A stretch of 64,000 bases of DNA from Nitratireductor arenosus (GCF_009742725.1 NZ_WPHG01000001.1:1214001-1278000), one strand, 5' to 3'; positions 1-8,883 are shown, numbered from the stretch's first letter. Translations and numbers: made by a program. Notes: a model not told the origin generated them from the sequence alone.

Positions 1-775
1 CCTCGCGCGCCGCCTTGCCGAAATAGCGGCGCGATGCGGCCTCGACGCCATAGGAGCCGGAGCCGAAATAGACCCGGTTGAGATACATTTCCAGGATCTG
101 CGCCTTGGTGTGGCGCTGCTCCAGCCATAGTGCCAAAAGCACTTCCTGGACCTTGCGCTCTATCGTGCGGTCAGGTTGCAGAAACAGGTTTTTGGCGAGC
201 TGCTGGGTGAGCGTGGACCCACCCTGGACGAGCCGGCCCTGCACCAGATTGGCCAGCATGGCGCGCGCGAGCCCGATCGGGTCGACGCCGAAATGGGAAT
301 AATAGCGCCGGTCCTCGATCGCGATCACCGCCTGCGGGATATAGGGCGACATTTCGTGCAGCCCGACGGCCTCGCCGCCGGTCATGCCGCGATTGGCGAT
401 CAGTTCGTCCTTCACCGACAGGATCTTGACGTTGGGCGGCCGGTCGGGAATCGACCAGGTCGTAGCGCTCGGAAGTCGTGCGCCATAAAAGGCGATCAGG
501 CCGACACCGGCGATTCCGACCCAGATCGACAGCACCAGCGACCAGTAGGCGCCACCGCGCAGCAGCGAAAACAGCGCGCCGCGCCGCCGCCGGCGCGCCT
601 TGCCGGCGGCCGGCCTGCGTCGGGCGCTGGATTTGGACGGAACGGATTTCTTTTTCCGCGGGCCCGGCTTTTTGGCTGCCCCCGTACCGCGCGTTCCGGT
701 GCCGGACGCGCGGGACCGAGCCTTCGTCTCGCCGAAGGTCGGTTCGATCCGTCTGGGTTTCTTGGGTCTGGCCAT
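1..775 (-). CDS. Class A penicillin-binding protein (PBP1A type), N-terminal part
   Basis: This is the first 258 codons of a bifunctional peptidoglycan glycosyltransferase/transpeptidase; the rest lies beyond the left edge. The start is the ATG at 775. Residues 1-66 form a very basic, low-complexity cytoplasmic tail rich in K, R, A and P, followed by one membrane anchor at about 74-97. The GT51 motifs then appear in order: EDRRYYSH (catalytic Glu about 154), GGSTLTQQLAKN (about 186-196), RKVQE (about 207) and KAQILEMYLNRVYFG (about 224-238). All key transglycosylase residues visible here are intact; the transpeptidase domain is not in the window. The protein polymerises lipid II on the periplasmic face. 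The basic tail is common in alphaproteobacterial PBP1 proteins (family knowledge). I cannot tell which PBP1 paralogue it is. Confidence 0.9.
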   Translation of the reverse strand, partial: MARPKKPRRIEPTFGETKARSRASGTGTRGTGAAKKPGPRKKKSVPSKSSARRRPAAGKARRRRRGALFSLLRGGAYWSLVLSIWVGIAGVGLIAFYGARLPSATTWSIPDRPPNVKILSVKDELIANRGMTGGEAVGLHEMSPYIPQAVIAIEDRRYYSHFGVDPIGLARAMLANLVQGRLVQGGSTLTQQLAKNLFLQPDRTIERKVQEVLLALWLEQRHTKAQILEMYLNRVYFGSGSYGVEAASRRYFGKAARE

Positions 776-886
776 CAGGTGTCCGCGCCGCCCGGTCCCT
801 CGGGCTTGGGACGGAAAATTAGGCGTCGCGGTTTAAGGTCGGGTTAAGCGGGCGCGGCGGACGGCCGGGCGCCCGTCGCGACACGG

Positions 887-1504
887 TCAGCTATGGGCGA
901 AGATGTCGGCCTCCGGCCAGCCCATCAGGTCGAGCCGGGCCCGCGTCGGTAGAAAACGGAAACAGGCCTCGGCCTCCGTGACGCGGTCCTCGCGTTGAAG
1001 ACGTTCGACCAGAACGTCACGCAGCCGATGCAGGTAAAGCACGTCGGAGGCGGCATATTCCAACTGCTCTTCCGTCAGCGTCTCGGCCGCCCAATCCGAG
1101 CTCTGTTGCGCCTTCGACATCGAGACGCCGAGCAGTTCGGATGAGATGTCCTTCAGCCCGTGCCGATCGGTATAGGTGCGGGTCAGCCGCGAGGCGATCT
1201 TGGTGCAGAACACCGGCTGCGGCATCGCACCGAGCGCGTGCGACAAAACCGCCAGATCGAAACGCGCGAAATGGAATATCTTGGTGATCTTGCGGTTCTT
1301 CAGCAGGCTGACCAGATTGGGCGCCTTTTTCTGCCCCTTGTCGATCTGGATCACGTCGGCGGTGCCGTCGCCCGGCGACAATTGCACCACGCATAACCGG
1401 TCGCGATGCGGATTGAGGCCCAGCGTCTCGGTGTCGATGGCGATCGCGTCGACATCGTAGTTGGACAGGTCGGCAAGGTCGTTGCGGTGAAAACGGATCG
1501 TCAT
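887..1504 (-). CDS. rnd: Ribonuclease D-like 3'-5' exonuclease
   Basis: A 205-residue DEDDy-family 3'-5' exoribonuclease. Motif I is DTETLGL (Asp24, Glu26), motif II is HFARFD and motif III is YAASDVLYLHRL with the Tyr that defines the DEDDy subclass. It is only the exonuclease domain: the HRDC domains of enterobacterial RNase D are absent, as in the short alphaproteobacterial form. The ATG at 1504 is chosen because the conserved fold starts at once; a longer in-frame start at 1570 would run into the upstream gene. It lies 16 bp downstream of the M20 dipeptidase gene on the same strand, so the two are probably co-transcribed. Expected role: trimming of tRNA and other structured RNA 3' ends in the cytoplasm. 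Confidence 0.9.
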   Translation of the reverse strand: MTIRFHRNDLADLSNYDVDAIAIDTETLGLNPHRDRLCVVQLSPGDGTADVIQIDKGQKKAPNLVSLLKNRKITKIFHFARFDLAVLSHALGAMPQPVFCTKIASRLTRTYTDRHGLKDISSELLGVSMSKAQQSSDWAAETLTEEQLEYAASDVLYLHRLRDVLVERLQREDRVTEAEACFRFLPTRARLDLMGWPEADIFAHS

Positions 1505-1520
1505 GATGGTCTCCGGCGGG

Positions 1521-2909
1521 TCAGCGGGCGAGGGCGTCGAGAATCCGCGCCCAGGAGCGCTGGCCGCCATGGAAGGAGGACATCTCGTATTTCTCGTTGG
1601 GCGAATGCACGCGATCGTCCGGCAGGCCGAAGCCGACCAGCAGCGAGTCCATGCCCAGCATCTTCTGGAAGTCGCCGACGATCGGGATCGAGCCGCCCAT
1701 GGCGATCATCACCGCCTCGTTCGGCCATTCCTCCGACAGCGCGGTCTTGGCCTTTTGCAGAAGCGGCGAATCGTAAGGCAGGTGGATCGCCGGCGAGGAG
1801 CCGTGCTCGGTAAATTCCACCGAACAGTCGGCCGGGATGCGGGCGCGCACGAAATCGCGGAACCCGGCGCGGATCTTGACCGGGTCCTGGCTGTGGACGA
1901 GCCGGAAGGAAACCTTGGCCGAGGCCTCGGCCGCGATCACCGTCTTGAAGCCCTCGCCCTCGTAACCGCCGGAAATCCCGTTGACCTCGGCCGTCGGCCG
2001 CGCCCAGGTCAGTTCGAGCACCGAGCGGCCCTTTTCGCCGGCCGGGATCGACAGGCCGATATCCGACAGGAACGTGTCGGCGCCGCGGCCGAGCTTTTCC
2101 CAGGTCGCGCGCACATCGGCGGGCGTTTCCTCCACCCCGTCGTAAAAGCCCGGAATGGTGACGCGGCCGCTATCGTCGTGCAGATCGGCCAGAATTTTGG
2201 CCAGGATATGGATCGGGTTGGCCGCTGCGCCGCCATAGAGGCCGGAATGAAGATCGCGGTCGGCCGCCCTGACCGTGATTTCGTCGCCGACCAGCCCACG
2301 CAGGGCGGTCGAGATCGCCGGGGTCTCGACATCCCACATGCCGGTGTCGCACACCAGCGCAAAATCGGCCTTCAGCTCCGCTTGATTGGCCTTCAGGAAG
2401 GGTTTCAGCGACGGCGAACCGGATTCTTCCTCGCCCTCGAACAGGATCGTCACCTTGCATGGCAGGCCGCCGGTCGCGGCCTTCCAGGCCCGGCACGCCT
2501 CCACGAAGGTCATCAACTGGCCTTTGTCGTCGGCGGCGCCGCGCCCGGTGATGATCTTGCGGCCGGTTTCGCCGGTCTTGACCGCCGGGGCGAACGGGTC
2601 GTCGTGCCACAGATCCAGTGGGTCGACCGGCTGCACGTCGTAATGGCCGTAAAACAGCACATGCGGCGCGTCCGCGCTGGCGCCTTGGTGATGGGCGACC
2701 ACCATCGGGTGGCCGGCCGTGTCGCGCACCGAGGCCTGGAAGCCGAACGATGCCAGATCCTTGACCAGCCAGTCGGCCGCCTGGCGGCAATCCGCCTTGT
2801 AGGCCGGATCGGTGGAGATCGAGCGGATGCGCAGCAGCTCGAAGAGCCGCGACAGGCTGTTGTCGAGATCGGCGTCGATGGCGCCGAGGACGGAATCGAG
2901 ATTGGACAT
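1521..2909 (-). CDS. M20 family metallo-dipeptidase
   Basis: A 462-residue zinc-dependent peptidase of the M20/ArgE/DapE superfamily, closest in layout to bacterial dipeptidases of the carnosinase-like group. Metal and catalytic motifs are visible: GHYDVQPV (His89, Asp91), GRGAADDKGQ (bridging Asp about 127), EGEEESGS (general-base and metal Glu about 160-162), and a C-terminal HSPNEKYE with a last metal His. A dimerisation-lid insert sits between. No signal peptide, so it acts in the cytoplasm on short peptides. The ATG at 2909 gives MSNLDSVLG and the usual family length. It is first in a two-gene unit with the RNase D gene. Substrate specificity cannot be read from sequence. Confidence 0.9.
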   Translation of the reverse strand: MSNLDSVLGAIDADLDNSLSRLFELLRIRSISTDPAYKADCRQAADWLVKDLASFGFQASVRDTAGHPMVVAHHQGASADAPHVLFYGHYDVQPVDPLDLWHDDPFAPAVKTGETGRKIITGRGAADDKGQLMTFVEACRAWKAATGGLPCKVTILFEGEEESGSPSLKPFLKANQAELKADFALVCDTGMWDVETPAISTALRGLVGDEITVRAADRDLHSGLYGGAAANPIHILAKILADLHDDSGRVTIPGFYDGVEETPADVRATWEKLGRGADTFLSDIGLSIPAGEKGRSVLELTWARPTAEVNGISGGYEGEGFKTVIAAEASAKVSFRLVHSQDPVKIRAGFRDFVRARIPADCSVEFTEHGSSPAIHLPYDSPLLQKAKTALSEEWPNEAVMIAMGGSIPIVGDFQKMLGMDSLLVGFGLPDDRVHSPNEKYEMSSFHGGQRSWARILDALAR

Positions 2910-2944
2910 GGGTTTTCCCTGGAAACGCGTTCGCCGCGCAACCT

Positions 2945-3046
2945 AGAGCGTTTCCAGGCGAAGTGGAAGCCGGTTCGCCGTTCGGAAACGCGTCAAAACA
3001 ATAAGTTAGAGCCGGTCTGCGATTCCGCGAAAAGCAGAACGGGTCT
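2945..3046. repeat. Dispersed two-hairpin intergenic repeat, copy 1
   Basis: A roughly 100-bp element that occurs three times in this window (also 33896-33998 and 61891-61992). Its left half is a nested inverted repeat (GCGTTTCC...GGAAACGC enclosing GGCGAA...TTCGCC). The centre reads AACAATAAGTTAGAGCC, and the right half is a second imperfect hairpin (AGAGCCGGTCTGC...GCAGAACGGGTCT). The architecture resembles the palindromic intergenic elements of Rhizobiales genomes. This copy begins about 35 bp upstream of the dipeptidase start codon. Confidence 0.85.
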
Positions 3047-3080
3047 GGTCCGGTGATATCGATGGGGGAAGTGCGGAATG

Positions 3081-3224
3081 CGAAAGAAAACGGCCACCGT
3101 GGTGGAGGGGGGAACCACGGTGGCCTGTTACGTGCGGCAGCCCGGAGAGGGGGGATGCGGCTGCCGCATTGTCCGGCGAGGCGGGGGACGGGCCTTTGAC
3201 CGAACTCGGCAAAAACTGCCGATG
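3081..3224 (-). ncRNA. Probable trans-acting small RNA upstream of polA
   Basis: About 144 nt on the minus strand between the dipeptidase and polA genes, with no credible ORF. Three perfect hairpins follow one another: stem TCGGCA/TGCCGA (3222-3206), a 10-bp stem TGCGGCAGCC/GGCTGCCGCA (3168-3133), and a 12-bp stem GGCCACCGTGGT/ACCACGGTGGCC (3125-3092). The last is followed by the T-rich GTTTTCTTTC, a Rho-independent terminator. The loops of hairpins 2 and 3 are CU-rich (CCCCCCTCTCC and TCCCCCCTCC), that is, complementary to Shine-Dalgarno sequences. A well-spaced promoter lies just upstream (3230-3258). CU-rich loops and position next to polA recall rhizobial sRNA families such as alpha-r7/alpha-r14. 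That assignment is from memory and unverified. Confidence 0.7.
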
Positions 3225-3229
3225 CATTG

Positions 3230-3258
3230 AAGATGGTTTTTGAAAATGGCGATTCAAG
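3230..3258 (-). promoter_or_regulatory. Putative sigma-70 promoter of the small RNA
   Basis: On the minus strand, CTTGAA (3258-3253) and CATCTT (3235-3230) are separated by exactly 17 bp. This matches the alphaproteobacterial CTTGAC/CTATAT pattern moderately well. The predicted transcript start, near 3223, coincides with the base of the first small-RNA hairpin. Confidence 0.5.
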
Positions 3259-3387
3259 GGCACGAAGATTACAAGTCTGTAACAAACCCGTGAGAGCGTT
3301 CCGAAGTCGCTGGCCGGTGGCAGCAGCTTGTTTGACACGTGTCTTTCACATGGATTTCGCGGCCCGCCCGCGCTATCCCTTCTCGCC

Positions 3388-6333
3388 ATGAAAAAAGGCG
3401 ATCATCTGTTCCTTGTCGACGGCTCCGGTTACATCTTCCGGGCCTACCACGCATTGCCGCCGCTGACGCGCAAATCCGACGGTCTGCCGATCGGCGCGGT
3501 GTCGGGTTTTTGCAACATGCTGTGGAAGCTGATGCAAAGCGCGCGCGACACCTCCGTTGGCGTGACCCCGAGCCATTTCGCGGTGATTTTCGATCATTCG
3601 GCCAAGACGTTCCGCAGCGAGCTTTATCCCGAATACAAGGCCAACCGGTCGGAGCCGCCGGAGGATCTGGTGCCGCAATTCGGGCTGATCCGCCAGGCGA
3701 CGAAGGCGTTCGACCTGCCCTGTATCGAGATGCAGGGGTTCGAGGCCGACGATCTGATCGCCACCTATGCCCGCCTCGCCCGCGAGGCCGGCGCGGACGC
3801 CACCATTATCTCCTCCGACAAGGACCTGATGCAGCTCGTCGGCGACAAGGTGACGATGTACGACCCGATGAAGGACCGCGAGATCCGCGTTGCCGAAGTG
3901 ATCGAGAAATGGGGCGTGCCGCCCGAAAAGATGATCGACCTGCAGGCGCTGACCGGCGATTCGGTCGACAACGTCCCGGGCGTTCCCGGCATCGGGCCGA
4001 AGACCGCGGCGCAGTTGCTGGAAGAATACGGCGATCTCGACACGCTTTTGGAGCGGGCCTCCGAGATCAAGCAGAACAAGCGCCGCGAATCGATCATCGC
4101 CAATGCCGACAAGGCGCGGATATCGCGCGATCTGGTGCGCCTGCGCGACGACGTGCCGGTCGGCGAGGCGCTCGACGAGCTGGTTCTGCAGCCGCCCGAC
4201 GGGCCCAGGCTGATCGCCTTTTTGAAGGCGCTGGAATTTACCACGCTGACGCGCCGGGTCGCGGAGGCGACCGGCGCCGACGCGGCCGAGGTGGAGGCGG
4301 CCTCCGTCGAGGTTGACGCACCGGCGCGCGCCCGCGGCCCGGACCTGGATGCTGGCGCCGGGCAAACGCCGGCCGGTCAGGCCGGGGACGATAAAGGGGA
4401 ACAAACCGCCGTCGGCGGCGCCGACGAGCCGAGCCCCGCCGCGCTCGCCGCCAAACGGGCTGAGGCGGCGGCCGCCGAAGCGATCGACCGGTCCGCCTAT
4501 GTCACCATCCGCGACATGGAGACCTTGCGGGCCTGGATCGCCGAGGCGCGGGAGGCCGGCATTGTCGGTTTCGACACCGAAACGACCTCGCTTGATCCTA
4601 TGCAGGCCGAACTGGTCGGTTTTTCGCTCGCGACTGCTCCGGGACGGGCGGCCTATGTGCCGGTCGGCCACAAGCAGGGCGCCGGCGACCTTCTGGGCGG
4701 CGGGCTGGCCGAGGGCCAGATTCCGTTCGACGAGGCGTTGCAGGCGATCGGCGGGCTGTTGACCGATCCAGCGGTGCTCAAGATCGGCCAGAACATCAAA
4801 TATGACTGGCTGTTGCTCTACCAGCACGGCATCGCTGTCGCGCCGGTCGACGACACGATGCTGATTTCCTACGTTCTCGATGCCGGCAAGGGCGGCCAGG
4901 GCATGGACGCGCTGTCGGAACGCTGGCTCGGCCACGTACCGATCCCCTACAAGGAGGTGGCCGGTTCCGGGCGCAACGCCGTCACCTTCGACATGGTCGA
5001 TATTGACAGGGCTACTGCCTATGCGGCCGAGGACGCCGACATCACCTTGAGACTGTGGCGGGTGTTGAAACCGCGCCTGGCCGCCGAGGGCCTGGTCAGC
5101 GTCTATGAGCGCCTCGAACGCCCGCTGATCGACGTCATCGGCCGCATGGAAGCGCGCGGCATTTCCGTCGACCGCCAGATACTGTCGCGGCTTTCCGGCG
5201 ATTTTTCGCAGGCTGCCGCCAGCGTCGAGGAGGAGATTTACGAGCTTGCCGGCGAACGCTTCAACATCGCCTCGCCCAAGCAGCTCGGCGACATATTGTT
5301 CGGTAAGATGGGGCTGGAGGGCGCGCGCAAGACCGCCACCGGCCAATGGTCGACTTCGGCTCAGATCCTCGAGGATCTGGCAGCCGAGGGGCATGAATTG
5401 CCGCGCAAGATCGTCGGCTGGCGTCAGCTCACCAAGCTGAAATCGACCTATACCGACGCGCTGCCCGGCTTCATCAACCCCGAGACCAAACGCGTCCACA
5501 CCTCCTACGCGCTCGCCTCGACCTCGACTGGGCGGCTGTCTTCGTCGGATCCGAACCTGCAGAACATCCCGATCCGCACCGTCGAGGGCCGGAAGATCCG
5601 CACCGCCTTCATCGCCGAACCCGGCCGCAAGCTGATCTCGGCCGACTACAGCCAGATCGAGCTCCGGGTGCTGGCCCATATCGCCGACATTCCCCAGCTC
5701 AGGCAGGCCTTCGCCGACGGCATCGACATTCACGCCATGACGGCGTCGGAAATGTTCGGCGTGCCGGTCGAGGGCATGCCGTCCGAGGTGCGCAGGCGCG
5801 CCAAGGCGATCAATTTCGGCATCATCTACGGCATCTCCGCCTTCGGGCTGGCAAACCAGCTCTCGATCCCGCGCGAGGAGGCGAGCAGCTATATCAAGAA
5901 ATATTTCGAGCGCTTCCCCGGCATTCGCGATTACATGGACAAGACCAAGGCGCAGGTTCGCGAGAACGGCTATGTCGAAACCATTTTCGGCCGGCGCGCG
6001 CATTATCCCGAAATCCGCTCTCCCAACCCGCATCAGCGCTCCTTCAACGAACGCGCGGCCATCAACGCGCCGATCCAGGGATCGGCGGCCGACATCATCC
6101 GCCGCGCGATGGTGCGCATGGAAAAGGCCTTGGCCGATGCCGGCCTCGACAGCGTGCAGATGCTGTTGCAGGTGCATGACGAGTTGATTTTCGAGGCGCC
6201 GAAGAACGATGTCGCGGCCGCGATTCCTGTGATCCGCGACGTTATGGAAAACGCGGCCATGCCGGCGGTGTCGATGGCGGTGCCCCTGCATGTCGACGCG
6301 CGCGCGGCCGACAACTGGGACGAGGCGCATTAG
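3388..6333 (+). CDS. polA: DNA polymerase I
   Basis: A 981-residue, three-domain DNA polymerase I for Okazaki-fragment processing and repair synthesis. The N-terminal 5'-3' exonuclease (about 1-300) starts FLVDGSGYIFRAYHALPPL and contains the helix-hairpin-helix VPGVPGIGPKTAAQLL. The 3'-5' exonuclease (about 390-590) has DTETTSLDP and looks catalytically intact. The polymerase domain carries motif A SADYSQIELRVLAH, motif B RRAKAINFGIIYGIS and motif C LQVHDELIF. A linker rich in A, G and E at about 310-380 is longer than in E. coli. The ATG at 3388 is preferred to an in-frame GTG-type start 60 bp upstream because homology begins at the Met. The stop codon abuts the next gene. A TTGACA hexamer at 3332-3337 is a possible -35, but I see no good -10. 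Confidence 0.98.
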   Translation: MKKGDHLFLVDGSGYIFRAYHALPPLTRKSDGLPIGAVSGFCNMLWKLMQSARDTSVGVTPSHFAVIFDHSAKTFRSELYPEYKANRSEPPEDLVPQFGLIRQATKAFDLPCIEMQGFEADDLIATYARLAREAGADATIISSDKDLMQLVGDKVTMYDPMKDREIRVAEVIEKWGVPPEKMIDLQALTGDSVDNVPGVPGIGPKTAAQLLEEYGDLDTLLERASEIKQNKRRESIIANADKARISRDLVRLRDDVPVGEALDELVLQPPDGPRLIAFLKALEFTTLTRRVAEATGADAAEVEAASVEVDAPARARGPDLDAGAGQTPAGQAGDDKGEQTAVGGADEPSPAALAAKRAEAAAAEAIDRSAYVTIRDMETLRAWIAEAREAGIVGFDTETTSLDPMQAELVGFSLATAPGRAAYVPVGHKQGAGDLLGGGLAEGQIPFDEALQAIGGLLTDPAVLKIGQNIKYDWLLLYQHGIAVAPVDDTMLISYVLDAGKGGQGMDALSERWLGHVPIPYKEVAGSGRNAVTFDMVDIDRATAYAAEDADITLRLWRVLKPRLAAEGLVSVYERLERPLIDVIGRMEARGISVDRQILSRLSGDFSQAAASVEEEIYELAGERFNIASPKQLGDILFGKMGLEGARKTATGQWSTSAQILEDLAAEGHELPRKIVGWRQLTKLKSTYTDALPGFINPETKRVHTSYALASTSTGRLSSSDPNLQNIPIRTVEGRKIRTAFIAEPGRKLISADYSQIELRVLAHIADIPQLRQAFADGIDIHAMTASEMFGVPVEGMPSEVRRRAKAINFGIIYGISAFGLANQLSIPREEASSYIKKYFERFPGIRDYMDKTKAQVRENGYVETIFGRRAHYPEIRSPNPHQRSFNERAAINAPIQGSAADIIRRAMVRMEKALADAGLDSVQMLLQVHDELIFEAPKNDVAAAIPVIRDVMENAAMPAVSMAVPLHVDARAADNWDEAH

Positions 6334-6969
6334 TTGGAGGGCTTGCTGCCGGTCTCGGCCGCCACCTTGGTGTCGTTCACTCTGGCCTCGTTGCTGATCG
6401 AACTCACGCCGGGTCCCAACATGACCTATCTGGCGCTGGTCGCCGCGCAGGAGGGCCGGCGCAAGGGCTATGCCACCGTGGCCGGTGTCGCGCTCGGTCT
6501 GGCGGTTATCGGCTTTGCCGCCGCTTTCGGTGTCGCCGAACTCGTCCAGGCGTCGCCCCTGCTTTATGAGGGGTTGCGCTGGGCCGGTGTCGTGTTCCTG
6601 CTCTTTCTGGCCTGGGACGGCTGGCGTGGCGGCGTGGACGTCGTCGCCGAGGCGGGGCGGTCCGCTGCCGGGGAAAAATATTTCGCTCGCGGTCTGATCA
6701 CCAACCTGCTCAACCCCAAGGCGGCCGTTTTCTACGTCGCCGTCCTACCGACCTTTCTGGAAGCGGGGCGTCCGCCCCTGGCGCAAACGCTGAGCCTGAC
6801 GACGGCCTATGTTGTCGTGGCGACACTGGTGCACGTGCTGATCGTCACGCTCGCCGGCGCGCTCGAGCCGGTACTCAACGATGCGCGGCGCGAGCGTCTG
6901 GCCCGCCGGGTCCTGTCGGGGCTGCTTGCGCTGGTCGCCGTGTGGTTCGGCTGGTCGACCGCGCGCTAA
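6334..6969 (+). CDS. LysE/RhtB family amino-acid exporter
   Basis: A 211-residue inner-membrane efflux protein with about six hydrophobic segments. The family hallmark TPGPNMTYLALVAAQEG lies in the first helix pair (about 26-43), and GLITNLLNPKAAVFYVAVLP in the middle. The reading frame begins with a TTG at 6334, directly after the polA TAG; the first in-frame ATG (6421) would cut through the TPGPN motif, so a TTG start is favoured. The zero-base junction suggests translational coupling with polA. Such proteins export amino acids or related compounds; the substrate is unknown. Confidence 0.85.
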   Translation: MEGLLPVSAATLVSFTLASLLIELTPGPNMTYLALVAAQEGRRKGYATVAGVALGLAVIGFAAAFGVAELVQASPLLYEGLRWAGVVFLLFLAWDGWRGGVDVVAEAGRSAAGEKYFARGLITNLLNPKAAVFYVAVLPTFLEAGRPPLAQTLSLTTAYVVVATLVHVLIVTLAGALEPVLNDARRERLARRVLSGLLALVAVWFGWSTAR

Positions 6970-7124
6970 AGCCGTTCATCTTCAAAACCGCAATCGCCGA
7001 CCCTGGTCTTTCGCCTCTTACGGCGTCGCGCGCGGCTGACGGTGCAGGCGCCGCATCGTTGCACGCTGCTGATCAGGCCGCGAAATCCCGTCGGTCAAAC
7101 AATTCGATCTAAGGATGAACGGTG

Positions 7125-7556
7125 CTAGCCGGCTTTGCCGCGCAGGCGCTCGTCGGGTTCGGCCGCCGCACAGGCCGCGCACAGGCCGCGAAACTCGATC
7201 ACGGCCTTGTTCGGCCGGAAGCCGCTTTCGGCCACCCAGCTTTCCAGCCGCTTGCCGACCACCGGATCGGCGAATTCGGCCACCTGGCCGCATTTCTCGC
7301 AGATCGCGAAAGCGGTAATGCCGTGCACATGGGCATGGTCGCCGGTGCAGGCGACGAAGGAATTGAGGCTTTCGAGACGGTGCACCAGCCCGTCTTTCAT
7401 CAGCCGGTCGAGCGCGCGATAGACCTGCAGCGGCGCGCGAAAGCCGTCGTCGCGCAACAGGTCGAGCAGCGCGTAGGCACTGAGCGGCCCTGCCGCGCCC
7501 TCGAGCTTTTCGAGAACGAGTGCCTGGTTGCGGGTGAGCTCTGCCTTGGCGTTCAT
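7125..7556 (-). CDS. zur: Fur-family zinc uptake regulator
   Basis: A 143-residue Fur-superfamily repressor: an N-terminal winged helix (LTRNQALVLEKLEGAAGPLSAY), then a dimerisation domain with a His-rich stretch (CTGDHAHVHG) and the structural zinc cysteines CEKCG and CAAC. The early LSAYALLDLL pattern and spacing fit Zur rather than Fur or Irr. The ATG at 7556 is preceded by AGGATATGAG; an upstream GTG at 7580 is in frame but lacks a good ribosome-binding site. It is last in a leftward series after rpe, a thioredoxin-fold gene and gph, 68 bp downstream of gph. With Zn2+ bound it should repress zinc-uptake genes, none of which is in the window. Confidence 0.85.
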   Translation of the reverse strand: MNAKAELTRNQALVLEKLEGAAGPLSAYALLDLLRDDGFRAPLQVYRALDRLMKDGLVHRLESLNSFVACTGDHAHVHGITAFAICEKCGQVAEFADPVVGKRLESWVAESGFRPNKAVIEFRGLCAACAAAEPDERLRGKAG

Positions 7557-7624
7557 CTCATATCCTGCCGTATGGCCCACTTTGTGCGCCAGCCGCGCTT
7601 CGGGTGCAAGTCGCCGGCGTCCCG

Positions 7625-8329
7625 TCAGCCCGTGGCCGCTGCCATGCGCAGGCCCGCAATGGCGTCGGCGAGGCCGGAAAGATCGTCGACGATCGCGTCG
7701 GCGCCGAGCGTTTCCAGCGCTTGCCTGGCATAACCGCCACGCACCAGCACGCAGGGCAGGCCGGCGGCGCGCGCCGCCTCGGCATCGACGGCGCTGTCGC
7801 CGACCATCACCGCCGTTTCCGCCGAGGCGCCGATCGCGTCCAAGGCGGCAAACAGCATGTCGGGCGCCGGCTTGCTCGCCAGGCCCGGCCGGCTGCCGAC
7901 CACGGCGCCGAACGCCTTTGACAGGCCGAAATGATTAAGGATCGCCTCCGTCGCGTCCTGCGGCTTGTTGGTTACGACGGCGAGCTCGGCGCCCATGGCG
8001 CGCAACTGCGCGAGAACCGTCGGCGCGCCCGCCATCAGTGCGGTCTGCGCGGTCAGGCCGTCGCGATAGGCCGCCATCATGGCGTCGGTGGCCGTGGCCC
8101 GGCCGGCAGCGTCGAGCGGCCGGCCGCGTGCCTGGAAGGCGCGTTGCACCAGCTTGGCGACGCCGTTGCCGACCATGCCGCGCACCGCGGCGACATCGAG
8201 CGGCTGCGCGCCGTGTGCGACCAGCACTGTATTCACGGCGGCGGTAAGATCCGCCACCGAATCGATCAGCGTGCCGTCGAGATCGAACAGCACGGCAAGA
8301 CTGCCGGCTGGCTTGCCGTTGCGCCTCAC
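7625..8329 (-). CDS. gph: Phosphoglycolate phosphatase (HAD family)
   Basis: A 234-residue HAD hydrolase. Motif I is FDLDGTLIDS (nucleophile Asp), motif II is VVTNKP, and motifs III/IV are KPAPDML and MVGDSAVDAEAAR. The cap is the small helical C1 type of the Gph/PGP group. It starts at a GTG (8329) that overlaps the TGA of the upstream thioredoxin-fold gene (GTGA), indicating translational coupling. Expected reaction: dephosphorylation of 2-phosphoglycolate from DNA repair or oxygenase activity. Close proximity to rpe, as in many proteobacteria, supports Gph over other HAD phosphatases. Confidence 0.85.
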   Translation of the reverse strand: MRRNGKPAGSLAVLFDLDGTLIDSVADLTAAVNTVLVAHGAQPLDVAAVRGMVGNGVAKLVQRAFQARGRPLDAAGRATATDAMMAAYRDGLTAQTALMAGAPTVLAQLRAMGAELAVVTNKPQDATEAILNHFGLSKAFGAVVGSRPGLASKPAPDMLFAALDAIGASAETAVMVGDSAVDAEAARAAGLPCVLVRGGYARQALETLGADAIVDDLSGLADAIAGLRMAAATG

Positions 8330-8883
8330 GCGGCGTCCCTCCACTTGATCGAGCAGCCGATCGAGGCGATCTGCTCGCGCGGGCCCTCGCCGGTGCGGGC
8401 GACCTGCAGCATGGCTTCGTAAAGGTCGCGGCGCAGATCGGCCGGTCCCTCCTCGCGCCGCGAGGCGTCCAGCCGGCCGCGATATTGCAGTTTCAGGTCG
8501 GCGTTGAAGCCGAAAAAGTCCGGCGTGCAGGCCGCGCCATAGGCACGCGCGACCGACTGGTCCTCGTCGTGCAGATAGGGGAAGGAGAACCGGTGTTTTT
8601 CGGCGAACCGTTTCATGTTCTCGAAGGAATCCTCGGGATGGCTCGTGGCGTCGTTGGAATTGATCGCGACGAAGCCGATCCCGTTGTCGCGCAGGTCGCT
8701 GGCGTCGCGCACGATGCGTCCGATCACCGCCTTCACGTAGGGGCAATGGTTGCAGATGAAGGCCACAACCAGACCGCCCGGCCCGGCCAGGTCGGAAAGC
8801 TGGTGCTTGTTGCCGTCGGTTCCCGGCAGGATCGCATCGACGGCCGGCCAGCCGAATTCGCAAACGGGGGGTATCGCAGCCAT
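8326..8883 (-). CDS. Thioredoxin-fold peroxiredoxin-like protein
   Basis: A 185-residue cytoplasmic protein of the AhpC/TSA-like thioredoxin family. The active site is FICNHCPYVKAV, a CxxC (CNHC) followed by cis-Pro-region elements (YGAACTPDFFGF). Proteins with the CNHCPYVK signature are widespread but uncharacterised 'thioredoxin family' members, probably thiol reductases or peroxidases. The ATG at 8883 follows AAGGAG at good spacing; there is no signal peptide. The 3' end overlaps the gph GTG start. It sits 134 bp downstream of rpe in the same direction. Confidence 0.8.
   Translation of the reverse strand: MAAIPPVCEFGWPAVDAILPGTDGNKHQLSDLAGPGGLVVAFICNHCPYVKAVIGRIVRDASDLRDNGIGFVAINSNDATSHPEDSFENMKRFAEKHRFSFPYLHDEDQSVARAYGAACTPDFFGFNADLKLQYRGRLDASRREEGPADLRRDLYEAMLQVARTGEGPREQIASIGCSIKWRDAA

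Noticed and set aside
3373-6330. A 985-codon open frame antisense to polA
   Set aside because: It mirrors the sense reading frame of a GC-rich gene, has no family motifs, and polA motifs on the plus strand are complete.
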